Position numbers and translations under genes: made by a program
NCBI RefSeq assembly: GCF_014699075.1
Contig: NZ_JACXAB010000033.1
Coordinates: forward strand, 1-45,288
Direction of reading: 5' to 3'
Source: Microvirga sp.
Lineage (GTDB): Bacteria > Pseudomonadota > Alphaproteobacteria > Rhizobiales > Beijerinckiaceae
DNA: 45,288 bases
Notes under the pieces: model-generated
The model's input: the letters and a program-made list of their open reading frames with translations, nothing else
Databases searched by the model: none
What the model was told of the DNA's origin: nothing
Shown: positions 8,482 through 15,243 of the stretch, in pieces
Layout: the number at the start of each line of letters is the position of its first letter
Numbering within the stretch: position 1 is the stretch's first letter

Positions 8482-9031
8482 ATGATCAGTCTGCGTCTTT
8501 TCGCCTGCGGAATAGTATTCCTGTTTCTTTCTACATGTTCGGGATCGGCTGAACCTGATTTTAACGTCACCGAGATCGACGTGGATTGGCAGCTTGCCTC
8601 GCTCCCCCCTGCCACCTGATCTTGAGCCGATCACCACATCCACTATTCTTGAGATTGCTTCTCTTCCCCGTGCTCTCAAAGACCGGTCCACGTACCTGCC
8701 TGCCATCGCCGAAATGGCCGCAGCCAACGGGGTGCCGCCGGCCCTTGTTGACGCGGTGGTGCGGATTGAGAGCCGGTACGATCCGGCTGCCGTTGGCAGC
8801 ATAAGTGAGATTGGGCTCATGCAGGTCAGACCCAAGACAGCCGCGCCGCTGGGGTTTGAGGGATCCTCCGCCGAACTGGCTGAGCCGAAAACCAATCTCC
8901 GCTACGGTGTGGGGTACCTCGCTAAAGCTTGGCGACTGGCCGATGGCAGCCTGTGTCGCGCACTGATGAAATACAGGGTCTGTTTTAGAACCAGAGTTTG
9001 CTATGAAATCAACAAAAGGAGCGCTGCCTGA
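8482..9031 (+). pseudogene. Lytic transglycosylase (SLT domain), frameshifted and C-terminally truncated
   Basis: A signal-peptide ORF begins at ATG 8482 (MISLRLFACGIVFLFLSTCSG) and stops at 8617-8619. The SLT domain continues in another frame: NGVPPALVDAVVRIESRYDP with the catalytic Glu, then EIGLMQVRPKTA and LRYGVGYLAKAW. Removing one C from the six-C run at 8604-8609 joins the two frames, so a single-base slip explains the break. The domain is also cut short: after ALMKYR the expected AGHG-type ending is replaced by unrelated codons (VCFRTRV...), so the 3' end was lost to a rearrangement. Intact enzymes cleave peptidoglycan between MurNAc and GlcNAc and often serve conjugation machinery. 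This copy is probably inactive. Confidence 0.75.
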
Positions 9032-9048
9032 CGATGGCAGCGCTTTCT
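9020..9048. terminator. Hairpin, likely bidirectional terminator
   Basis: AGCGCTGCC (9020-9028) and GGCAGCGCT (9036-9044) form a perfect 9-bp stem with a 7-base loop. TTCT follows on the + strand, and a CCTTTTGTTGATTT run follows on the - strand. It lies between the transglycosylase remnant and the end of the leftward CYTH-like gene. Confidence 0.65.
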
Positions 9049-9072
9049 AATGTTGTCCGGCCCGGCTTCAGG

Positions 9073-9780
9073 TTATTGAGCTGTCTTCTTCATCGGTTCA
9101 CGAAGCTCTTCAGGGAGAGGCTCTGACTCTGGAGGAGGGTTGGCCTCCCTTGCGGCCTTCAGGAGGCCTGACGTCTCCAGCGAGCGGCTGAGAGCGACAA
9201 TGACATCGTCAGCAGCCGACATGTTACTTTCCTTCAGGGTCCCCCGGGATTGATCCAGCATATCGAGCACCGCCTCGACCTGCTGACTTGCGAGCGGCAC
9301 CTCAAGGTTCGACTGGAAGCCATTGAGAGCGATATAGCGCCACTCATAAGTAAACTCGGTAGTCACCTCGGGCCCAAACCAAGTCGGGATCTCGAAGGCC
9401 TCTGCCTGCTGGTTGTCATCAAATTCAACGGTGATGAGATCAAAGCTGCTGGGATATACAACGCGATCAAGCTGTATCTTGTGGCTCAGGCCGCTTTGTG
9501 GTGGCAGATGGAGGCGGTCATAGGAGATCTGCCCAATGCACAGACTGAACAGTGCCTCGGCATGTTCCCGTGGAAGCGGCGCTAGCTTTTCTAACAGGTT
9601 TCTTTCTGGATCCTGTCCTGACAGCACAAAGTGAGCCTGGTCCGCCTCCAACCGAACAAGTTGGTCTTTGCCGGGTTGGGATGAGAGATAGCCCTCTACG
9701 ACTTGGCGGTCGACGCCTCGCTCTCGCGAAATGAGGCGAGCAATGCATGGAGAAATAAGGAAGCGTCGAGCATTCTTCAT
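9073..9780 (-). CDS. CYTH-like protein, paralogue of the gene at 1856
   Basis: 235 aa. It aligns over most of its length with the protein at 1856-2551: ARRFLISPCIARLISRERG versus RRRFLLASSLARLIQRERG, then VEGYLSSQ, LITVEFDDNQQAEAF and PTWFGPEVTTEFTYEWRYIAL. These are CYTH/triphosphate tunnel features with a degenerate N-terminal ExExK. Unlike its paralogue it has no WGR gene beside it. The C-terminal 60 residues are a helical, Glu/Pro-rich extension that differs between the two. The ATG at 9780 starts directly at the conserved N-terminus. The terminator hairpin at 9020 lies just beyond the stop. Substrate unknown. Confidence 0.75.
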   Translation of the reverse strand: MKNARRFLISPCIARLISRERGVDRQVVEGYLSSQPGKDQLVRLEADQAHFVLSGQDPERNLLEKLAPLPREHAEALFSLCIGQISYDRLHLPPQSGLSHKIQLDRVVYPSSFDLITVEFDDNQQAEAFEIPTWFGPEVTTEFTYEWRYIALNGFQSNLEVPLASQQVEAVLDMLDQSRGTLKESNMSAADDVIVALSRSLETSGLLKAAREANPPPESEPLPEELREPMKKTAQ

Positions 9781-9897
9781 GGGAGCACCTGCAAATTGAT
9801 ATGACTATGAAACGCAGGACACATGGTCTGCTCGAACCTGTTTACAAATGTTTACCATAACATTTTGAGGGATTGAGATCTGTCGCGCTCCAATTGC

Positions 9898-10854
9898 TCA
9901 GTCAGCTGTGGTGCGGTCCTCCTCATTCAGTGGATGCAGATCGCGGACCATCTGGTGAAGGCGGGAGGTGTCGAGATGGGTGTATATCTGGGTGGTCTCA
10001 ATGCCCGCATGCCCGAGCAACTCCTGCAGCACACGCAGGTCGGTGCCGCCCGAATGCATGTGGGTGGCAAAGGCATGCCGCAGCACGTGAGGCGACACCC
10101 GCTCGGCGCTGGCCAGCCCGGCCGCCTCAGCCGCTTCCTTGATCTCGAGCAGCGCGGCCTGGCGTGTGAGGGCCTTCGCTCCGTTGCGCACCGCGTGGAA
10201 CAGCCACTGGGTCGGCTTTCCCCCGGAATATGCAGCTGCCAGCTTCTGCCAGTGCGCGACAGCTTCGATAGCCCGCTCGTGCAGCGGGACCAGCCGCTGC
10301 TTATCGCCCTTGCCGCGCACCAGCAGCATACGGGTGCCAGGTGGCGCAGCATCGGAAGGCAGGGACAAAGCCTCGCTGATGCGCATGCCGGAGGCATAGA
10401 GGGTCTCGAATAGGGCAGCCCGCCGGGCATAGCCGGCCTGACGGTACAGCCCGACAGAGGGATCGGCTGCCAGCGTGTGGGCGGTCTCCAGGAGAGCTTC
10501 CGTCTCGGCAACGGACAGCACGAAAGGCAGCTTCCGGGACTGTTTCATGGCGGACAGATGGGAGGTAGGGTCGCGGGAGCCGAGTTCCTCGGCGATCAGG
10601 AACTTGTGCAAACCACGCACCACCGTGATGCGTCGGGCAATAGTGGAACCGGCATAGCCGCGCTGATCGAGAGCCGCGATGTAGTCCCGCATCTGCTCCA
10701 GGCCGACAACGTCCAGGTCGAGGCTGTTCTCGTCGAGCCAGGCAAGGTAGCAGTTCAGATCGTCGGTGTAGGTGTCGATGGTGCCAGCAGACGCGCCGAG
10801 CTCTGTGGCTAAGGCATCGAGCCAGAGCTGAGCCAGCCGTTGATTGGTGCGCAT
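9898..10854 (-). CDS. XerC/XerD-type tyrosine recombinase, 318 aa
   Basis: Complete site-specific recombinase. The N-terminal SAM-like DNA-binding domain (residues 1-100) includes TIDTYTDDLNCYLAWL. The catalytic domain has GMRISEAL with R158, the GKGDKQRLVP beta-hairpin lysine, SPHVLRHAFATH (H256, R259), LLGHAG (H282) and TQIYTH with the nucleophile Y291. Length and motifs fit XerC/XerD rather than long phage integrases. The start at 10854 was preferred over an upstream frame because a perfect AGGAGG lies 5 bases before it. A dif-like sequence lies 49 bases upstream, and a second one lies 2.2 kb further on beyond an antitoxin-like cassette. Together with the FtsK-like translocase this suggests resolution of replicon multimers or cassette exchange. 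Confidence 0.92.
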   Translation of the reverse strand: MRTNQRLAQLWLDALATELGASAGTIDTYTDDLNCYLAWLDENSLDLDVVGLEQMRDYIAALDQRGYAGSTIARRITVVRGLHKFLIAEELGSRDPTSHLSAMKQSRKLPFVLSVAETEALLETAHTLAADPSVGLYRQAGYARRAALFETLYASGMRISEALSLPSDAAPPGTRMLLVRGKGDKQRLVPLHERAIEAVAHWQKLAAAYSGGKPTQWLFHAVRNGAKALTRQAALLEIKEAAEAAGLASAERVSPHVLRHAFATHMHSGGTDLRVLQELLGHAGIETTQIYTHLDTSRLHQMVRDLHPLNEEDRTTAD

Positions 10855-10902
10855 CGGATCCTCCTGGTTGGTAGGAGCATGGCACAGCACCTGTTGCAAA
10901 CT

Positions 10903-10930
10903 TCTTGTCAAAATTCTTATTATGCAATTT
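10903..10930. other. dif-like site 1 (candidate Xer core site)
   Basis: Left half TCTTGTCAAAA (10903-10913), six-base centre TTCTTA, right half TTATGCAATTT (10920-10930). The left half is identical to that of the site at 13096, the centre differs in three of six bases, and the right half agrees in 8 of 11. It lies in the upstream region of the tyrosine recombinase. On the recombinase strand it also contains a TTGACA that could be a -35 box. Confidence 0.5.
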
Positions 10931-11106
10931 GTTATAACAGGCTATATTTGATAGGCAGCCCGAAGCCCCGCGGACCCAACCGGATCAGATTCTTAGGAGG
11001 CCTCTCCACCTCATCCGATGTTAGCTCTAGTTTGGTAAACCCCAAACTTGTAGTGCGATCTCCTCCAGAATTGGCTGCGATCAGACGCGATGCTAGACTC
11101 TCGACC

Positions 11107-11583
11107 ATGACACAGATGGCCGACGAGATCCGCACCCTCATTGCTGATCTGTACGATGATCCTGAGAACTTCCTGAAGACGCCGCACCAGTGGTTCGGCG
11201 GGCGTTCTCCGAACGAGTTAATGGCGACCGAGGCAGGCCAGTTCGTACTCCTGAAGTTCCTCCGCGGCGAAGACCATATACCACCCATTGAAATAGACAG
11301 GGGCTTCAAGTCCTACACCGCAGCGAACACTGACCACCTTGTTGACCAAGCGATTGCCCGTCTCGAAGGGCAAATCGAGCAGCTCAAGTTCCTCAAAGGA
11401 TCTGGACCGGAGATCGCCACGGTCATCGGGAGAGCACAAGAGGTCTTCGGGGAGCGGGGCCTGAGCTGGTTGGTCAGGCCTAATCAGGTGCTGCAAGCAA
11501 CGCCTCTGGATCTGATGAGTCAGGGTAAGACGGACCGGGTTCTCCGGCTTCTCGTCCAGATCGAGCATGGGATCTACCCATGA
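11107..11583 (+). CDS. Antitoxin-like protein with two MbcA/ParS-type toxin-binding domains
   Basis: 158 aa from ATG 11107. The longer frame upstream runs through the dif-like site and looks non-coding. Two copies of a MbcA/ParS/Xre-type C-terminal module are visible. The first is ENFLKTPHQWFGGRSPNELM..EAGQFVLLKFLRG; the second is SWLVRPNQVLQATPLDLMSQGKT followed by RVLRLLVQIEHGIYP. This is the domain by which such antitoxins hold RES-family toxins. No HTH is obvious, and no RES-domain gene follows. It is the first of three rightward antitoxin-like genes bounded by the two dif-like sites. Function as an antitoxin is inference. Confidence 0.65.
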   Translation: MTQMADEIRTLIADLYDDPENFLKTPHQWFGGRSPNELMATEAGQFVLLKFLRGEDHIPPIEIDRGFKSYTAANTDHLVDQAIARLEGQIEQLKFLKGSGPEIATVIGRAQEVFGERGLSWLVRPNQVLQATPLDLMSQGKTDRVLRLLVQIEHGIYP

Positions 11584-11704
11584 GCGCGCACGAGCGACTA
11601 TCTCTGGGTACCTCGGTGATCCGCTGTTCAGATCGCAAGTGATAAATCGGCAAATCATTAGAGACGCCCAAGGCATCGACAATATTCCCGGATCTAAGAG
11701 ATCA

Positions 11705-12691
11705 ATGGAGCCTCGTACTGATATGACCATGTCATTAGTAGACGAGCTGATAGCAGCCGGTGAGGTGCGGAAAGCCGAGTTGGTCGAGTTGGCTGGTGGG
11801 CTCTACATGCCCTCGTACGTCGCCGCGATCCTCAAAGTACCCGAGCAATTAGTCGAGCAGCGGCGTAAGGCGGGGGAGCTTATCGCTGTCGAGACAGGAC
11901 AAGGCTACCGCTATCCGGCCTGTCAGTTCACGCCGCACGGGATCGTGACGGGCCTCCCCGAGGTCTTGGCAATGATGGCGATCCGGCACGACTGGATGCG
12001 GCTTGAATGGCTCCTGGTCCCGGATGAGGCGCTGGAAGGGCTTTCCCCGCTTGAGGCTCTGAAAGCAGGGCGCCTCGAGGACGTCATCGACATCGCTCGG
12101 GATCATGAAGAACAGGATCCGACACAGGTGCTGTCAACAGAGGACACCTCGGGTGACATTACGACCCTCCTTGCAGACGATCTTGACGATGAGGCTCCTC
12201 GGGAAGTGGAACACGGCCCGCAATCTTTGAATCGGCCGCTCGACGATACCAGGAAGGGCGTCCTCGTCATGAAGGGATCCGGCCTTGGGCCCCTGGTCAG
12301 CCTGGAGGAGGGTAAAGCGCTGCTGGACGAAATCACAGTCGATGATGACTCAACAGACTGGGCCGCATCCGAACTCCTCACTGCTGACCGCATGGTGGAG
12401 GAGCTCAGTATCTCCGCCGCGACGCTCGATCTGTGGCGAGATAATGGGACGGTCATTGCCTTCCGCAAAGACGCCCATGAGCTCGTCTATCCGGCGCGCC
12501 AGTTTGAGCACTCCCGACCGATCGAAGGACTCGACCGGGTTGCGGGGTACTTCCCGTCCCCTGAGGAGGCGTGGGAGTGGTTGGTCACGCCCAATCAGTA
12601 CACCGATAGTGCAGCGCCGATCGACCGGCTGCGGTCAGGGCACATCGAAGAGGTCGTTCGGGCTGCGGAAGGTGCGAATGACTACCAGTGA
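11705..12691 (+). CDS. Tandem HTH plus MbcA/ParS-like protein (duplicated antitoxin-type module)
   Basis: 328 aa from ATG 11705, which has AAGAGA upstream; an in-frame ATG at 11567 would overlap the previous gene. The protein is an internal duplication. Module 1 has YVAAILKVPEQLVEQRRKAG, then GYRYPACQF and WLLVPDEALEGLSPLEALKAG. Module 2 has DRMVEELSISAATLDLWRD, then LVYPARQFEH and WLVTPNQYTDSAAPIDRLRSG. Each half thus joins a helix-turn-helix-like segment, a Y-PA-QF strand and a ParS-type toxin-binding segment, as seen in antitoxins of RES toxins. An acidic linker of about 70 residues separates them. The end overlaps the DUF433 gene by 14 bases. No toxin gene is adjacent. Confidence 0.7.
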   Translation: MEPRTDMTMSLVDELIAAGEVRKAELVELAGGLYMPSYVAAILKVPEQLVEQRRKAGELIAVETGQGYRYPACQFTPHGIVTGLPEVLAMMAIRHDWMRLEWLLVPDEALEGLSPLEALKAGRLEDVIDIARDHEEQDPTQVLSTEDTSGDITTLLADDLDDEAPREVEHGPQSLNRPLDDTRKGVLVMKGSGLGPLVSLEEGKALLDEITVDDDSTDWAASELLTADRMVEELSISAATLDLWRDNGTVIAFRKDAHELVYPARQFEHSRPIEGLDRVAGYFPSPEEAWEWLVTPNQYTDSAAPIDRLRSGHIEEVVRAAEGANDYQ

Positions 12692-12983
12692 GGATACGAA
12701 TGCAAAGCGGGACGACACGATTGTCTCGGATCCTGAAATCCTGGGTGGCATGCCGGTCATCAAGGGCACACGGGTCTTGGTCTATGACGTGGCTGCATCC
12801 GTGAATGCAGGCATCCCGCGGGATCGTATTCTGACAGCCTACCCCACCCTCAAGGAGCACCATCTGGATCTGGCCGTCGCTTACGCAGAAGCCAATCCAT
12901 TGCAGGGTCGGGCTCGCGGGATTGCACCATGGGCAGGCGCAACTCCCGTGAGGTCTGGGCAGATACCGCGGAGGAAGGGATGA
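12678..12983 (+). CDS. DUF433 domain antitoxin-like protein, 101 aa
   Basis: Clear DUF433: IVSDPEILGGMPVIKGTRVLVYDVAAS broken by GIPRDRILTAYPTLKEHHLDLAVAYAEANP. DUF433 proteins are winged-helix antitoxins, usually paired with DUF5615 PIN-like toxins. Here the typical fold ends at about residue 77, followed by a basic tail. No PIN-like toxin gene follows; only a 50-codon frame is found downstream. It starts inside the end of the preceding gene, so the genes are translationally coupled. A DUF433 gene after two MbcA/ParS-like proteins is an unusual stack of antitoxin-type proteins. Confidence 0.88.
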   Translation: MTTSEDTNAKRDDTIVSDPEILGGMPVIKGTRVLVYDVAASVNAGIPRDRILTAYPTLKEHHLDLAVAYAEANPLQGRARGIAPWAGATPVRSGQIPRRKG

Positions 12984-13132
12984 TCGCCGAGCCCCAGGAT
13001 CTTGAATACGGAGGACGTGAATGGTCCGAGCAGCTCAAGAGCGCGATCCGAGAGGCGGTCGCCGATGCTGCCATCCCTCAGACCATCAGCAGACTTCTTG
13101 TCAAAAGGCTTGTTATGCGAAATGTTATATAA
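12980..13132 (+). CDS. Possible small coupled ORF, 50 aa
   Basis: ATG 12980 overlaps the DUF433 stop as ATGA, a typical coupling arrangement. The peptide (MIAEPQDLEYGGREWSEQLK...) is helical and acidic at first and basic at the end. The last 12 codons run through the second dif-like site, so recombination there would change its C-terminus. It could be a truncated toxin or regulator, or a chance frame. Confidence 0.3.
   Translation: MIAEPQDLEYGGREWSEQLKSAIREAVADAAIPQTISRLLVKRLVMRNVI
13096..13123. other. dif-like site 2 (candidate Xer core site)
   Basis: Left half TCTTGTCAAAA (13096-13106), centre GGCTTG, right half TTATGCGAAAT (13113-13123). The reverse complement of the right half, ATTTCGCATAA, closely matches, from memory, XerC arms of plasmid pdif sites. 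Similarity to site 1 extends a few bases outward: ACT before it, and TGTTATA on the other side. Confidence 0.55.
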
Positions 13133-13154
13133 TAAAGATGTCTGAGGGGCACCC

Positions 13155-13376
13155 TTACCGCTTCAGAGCACTTGCCTTCAGCTTCGGATCCGTAATCCGG
13201 GCCAGATTGCGGTCATGCTCCTCGACAATCCGCTGCGCCTTGGCCGTGAGCGTCCTGCTGCTTGCAGCCGCTTTTGCCCGCACCCGTTCAACGAAGCTCG
13301 GGTCGAGCGTATTGCGCTGGCCAGTTGAGCCTGCAGATCTGGTGGCGGCTGCGCCACGAAGGATTTTCACGCCCAT
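13155..13376 (-). CDS. Hypothetical protein, 73 aa
   Basis: Small basic protein, unrecognised, with a glycine/alanine-rich start and an amphipathic C-terminus (TLTAKAQRIVEEHDRNLARI). The ATG at 13376 lies inside the end of the patatin gene (stop at 13367), so it is probably translationally coupled to it. That makes it a candidate accessory partner of the phospholipase. Confidence 0.5.
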   Translation of the reverse strand: MGVKILRGAAATRSAGSTGQRNTLDPSFVERVRAKAAASSRTLTAKAQRIVEEHDRNLARITDPKLKASALKR

Positions 13377-15019
13377 GAATAACCAAGCCTTGCTAGCCGC
13401 TTAAGCGGCTCTTCAAATATGGTGTTAATTCCCTCAGAGAGCAAGTTGATGACGCTCTCCAGGTCCGGGGCCTCCGCGGCCACCCGCTCCTCGCCCTCCA
13501 CAACAACGACAAAGGCAGGCTCATCTTGCCCGGCCGTGAACACCGGAACGCACAGCGACCATGCGAGTTCCGGCCAGATCAGGCGTCGGCGCTGGCGGTT
13601 CGCCGGACCTGGAAGGATTTCCGTACCCTCCGCATCGTAAAGCAATCCGGCCACCTGGACGATTTCTGTAAAGGTGGGCTCTCGTCCCAACCAGGTTCGG
13701 CCGGCAAGCGAACCTTCCATCGGCAATAGCATCGCCTCATCGGTATGCTCCTCGTAGCCGATCCCGTGCCGGAGCCTGAGGGAGCGGTACAATCCAGCTT
13801 CTTTGATGGCGAGGGCGACCCGTATACGGCCTGTCAAAGTCCCCGAGGCGAAAATGCTTCCCTGCTCCTCCAGCACGGCACAGGTGAGCACATAAACGTC
13901 CCGGGCAGCTTCTCGCAGAACACCGGGCCCCTCCAGAAGCCGCTGCACAATGCGGGCTCGGGCATAATTGGTAGCCTCCGCGACTGCCCTTAGCGCGGCA
14001 TCCGCTCCGATATCGAAGTCCAACACCTTCAGCTGGGTTTCCATCGGGACTAACTCGAGCCGGCCGACTGCCCGCTTGTTCAAAACGGAGGAGCCGAAGA
14101 TCGCCGTTTTCACCGCAGCTCCAAGCCATCCTGTCGGCGAAACCGGATCGTTCAACGTGGTATCGATGATCTCGACGGCTATCGTCAGCGCGTCAGGGTC
14201 GAGCGCACGCTCCTCGTCGAAGGGCCAAGCCGGCAGATTCGACACGAGGCCACCGTCCAGAAAGACCGACGATCCGAATTCAAAGGGGCGGAAGATCACG
14301 GGAAGGCAAATCGAGGCCGCCACAGCATCGGCAACCAGGATATCCGGTGTCTGTTCGGGTGAGAACAGCCTGAGCTGACGTGCATTCAGGTCGGTGGCGA
14401 CAATCTTCAAGGTTGGCCGGCCATCAACGCTGAAATCGGAGAAGAGAACATCACGTCCCGGTTCAGTGGGAAAAAGGCGCTCCTGCAACAGCTTCCGCAA
14501 GGCGTCCCGAAAGATATGCACACTCGACAGACCGCTGAGCAGCCAGAGGCCTCCAGTCACACCGACACTAATCCAAAAAGCCACTGCGAGTGCGACAGCC
14601 CATCGACCGTAATCATGGGCGACGAACAAAGAGCCAAACAGGGCGAGAAGCAGCAAGCTGACTGTCACCATCCGGCGGCGACCGGAGAAGGCTATTGCAG
14701 CAGAACGTAGAGCAGCAATCCGTGCCCATCCTCCCCGGCCGAAAATGTCGGTTGCCGCTCGGAATCTCGGACCAAGTAACGGCAGCAGTGTTGTGCCACG
14801 GACGGGATCAGCCATATCATCGGCATGCATTCCGGTCGCTCGCAAGGCTGCAATGATAGCACCGGCTGAGGTTCCTGCGAGCCCGCAGATGTTTGCTCCA
14901 TATTCCTCAAGCGCCTTCAGTGCACCGATATGGACAAGGCCTTTTGCGCCTCCCCCTTCGAATGCGACGAACACGCGATCAACAGTCCTGTCCTGGGCAG
15001 GCTCGTCCTCCTGGATCAT
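13367..15019 (-). CDS. Patatin-like phospholipase with internal transmembrane hairpin
   Basis: Patatin-family lipid acyl hydrolase. The oxyanion loop is GGGAKG (22-27), the nucleophile elbow GTSAG (Ser51) and the catalytic dyad Asp in FLDGGLVSNLP (Asp255). Between the nucleophile and the Asp two hydrophobic stretches (about 117-135 and 139-165) form a likely membrane hairpin, tying the enzyme to the inner membrane. The C-terminal 230 residues have no named domain but include an RLIWPELAWSLCVPV strand region reminiscent of a GAF domain. The start is ATG 15019, with GAGGCGATAG upstream; a TTG one codon earlier is less likely. Patatins act as effectors in CBASS and other defence systems, but no cyclase or sensor gene is adjacent. 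A 73-aa gene overlaps the 3' end. Confidence 0.9.
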   Translation of the reverse strand: MIQEDEPAQDRTVDRVFVAFEGGGAKGLVHIGALKALEEYGANICGLAGTSAGAIIAALRATGMHADDMADPVRGTTLLPLLGPRFRAATDIFGRGGWARIAALRSAAIAFSGRRRMVTVSLLLLALFGSLFVAHDYGRWAVALAVAFWISVGVTGGLWLLSGLSSVHIFRDALRKLLQERLFPTEPGRDVLFSDFSVDGRPTLKIVATDLNARQLRLFSPEQTPDILVADAVAASICLPVIFRPFEFGSSVFLDGGLVSNLPAWPFDEERALDPDALTIAVEIIDTTLNDPVSPTGWLGAAVKTAIFGSSVLNKRAVGRLELVPMETQLKVLDFDIGADAALRAVAEATNYARARIVQRLLEGPGVLREAARDVYVLTCAVLEEQGSIFASGTLTGRIRVALAIKEAGLYRSLRLRHGIGYEEHTDEAMLLPMEGSLAGRTWLGREPTFTEIVQVAGLLYDAEGTEILPGPANRQRRRLIWPELAWSLCVPVFTAGQDEPAFVVVVEGEERVAAEAPDLESVINLLSEGINTIFEEPLKRLARLGYSWA

Positions 15020-15243
15020 CAATCTATCGCCTCAGCCTCGGGACACGGTGCTTCAATAGGCTTGAACCGCCTGTAGGTAGCAGGACTCGGTAAAAACATC
15101 CCTTCAAACAAACAGGCCCATCCGCTTGGAAAATTTCCGGTAAAGAATTATGTGCTCTCGCATTCTCTCAGTTGCTTTCCTGTCAGGGATTGAGACCCGT
15201 TCCTCGCCGGAAAGCTTGTTACGATTAGCATAGGACAAGACAC

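Noticed and set aside
9841..9870. CAAATGTT/AACATTTTG dyad with a CATAACA..TTTTGA word, considered as a third dif-like site
   Set aside because: The spacing between the words is too short for Xer arms. It may be a promoter-proximal operator of the CYTH-like gene, but no more can be said.
15023..15243. Search for a shared divergent promoter or operator between the patatin and zinc-ribbon genes
   Set aside because: A GGAAAATTTCC palindrome is present, but no convincing promoter pair; too weak to annotate.
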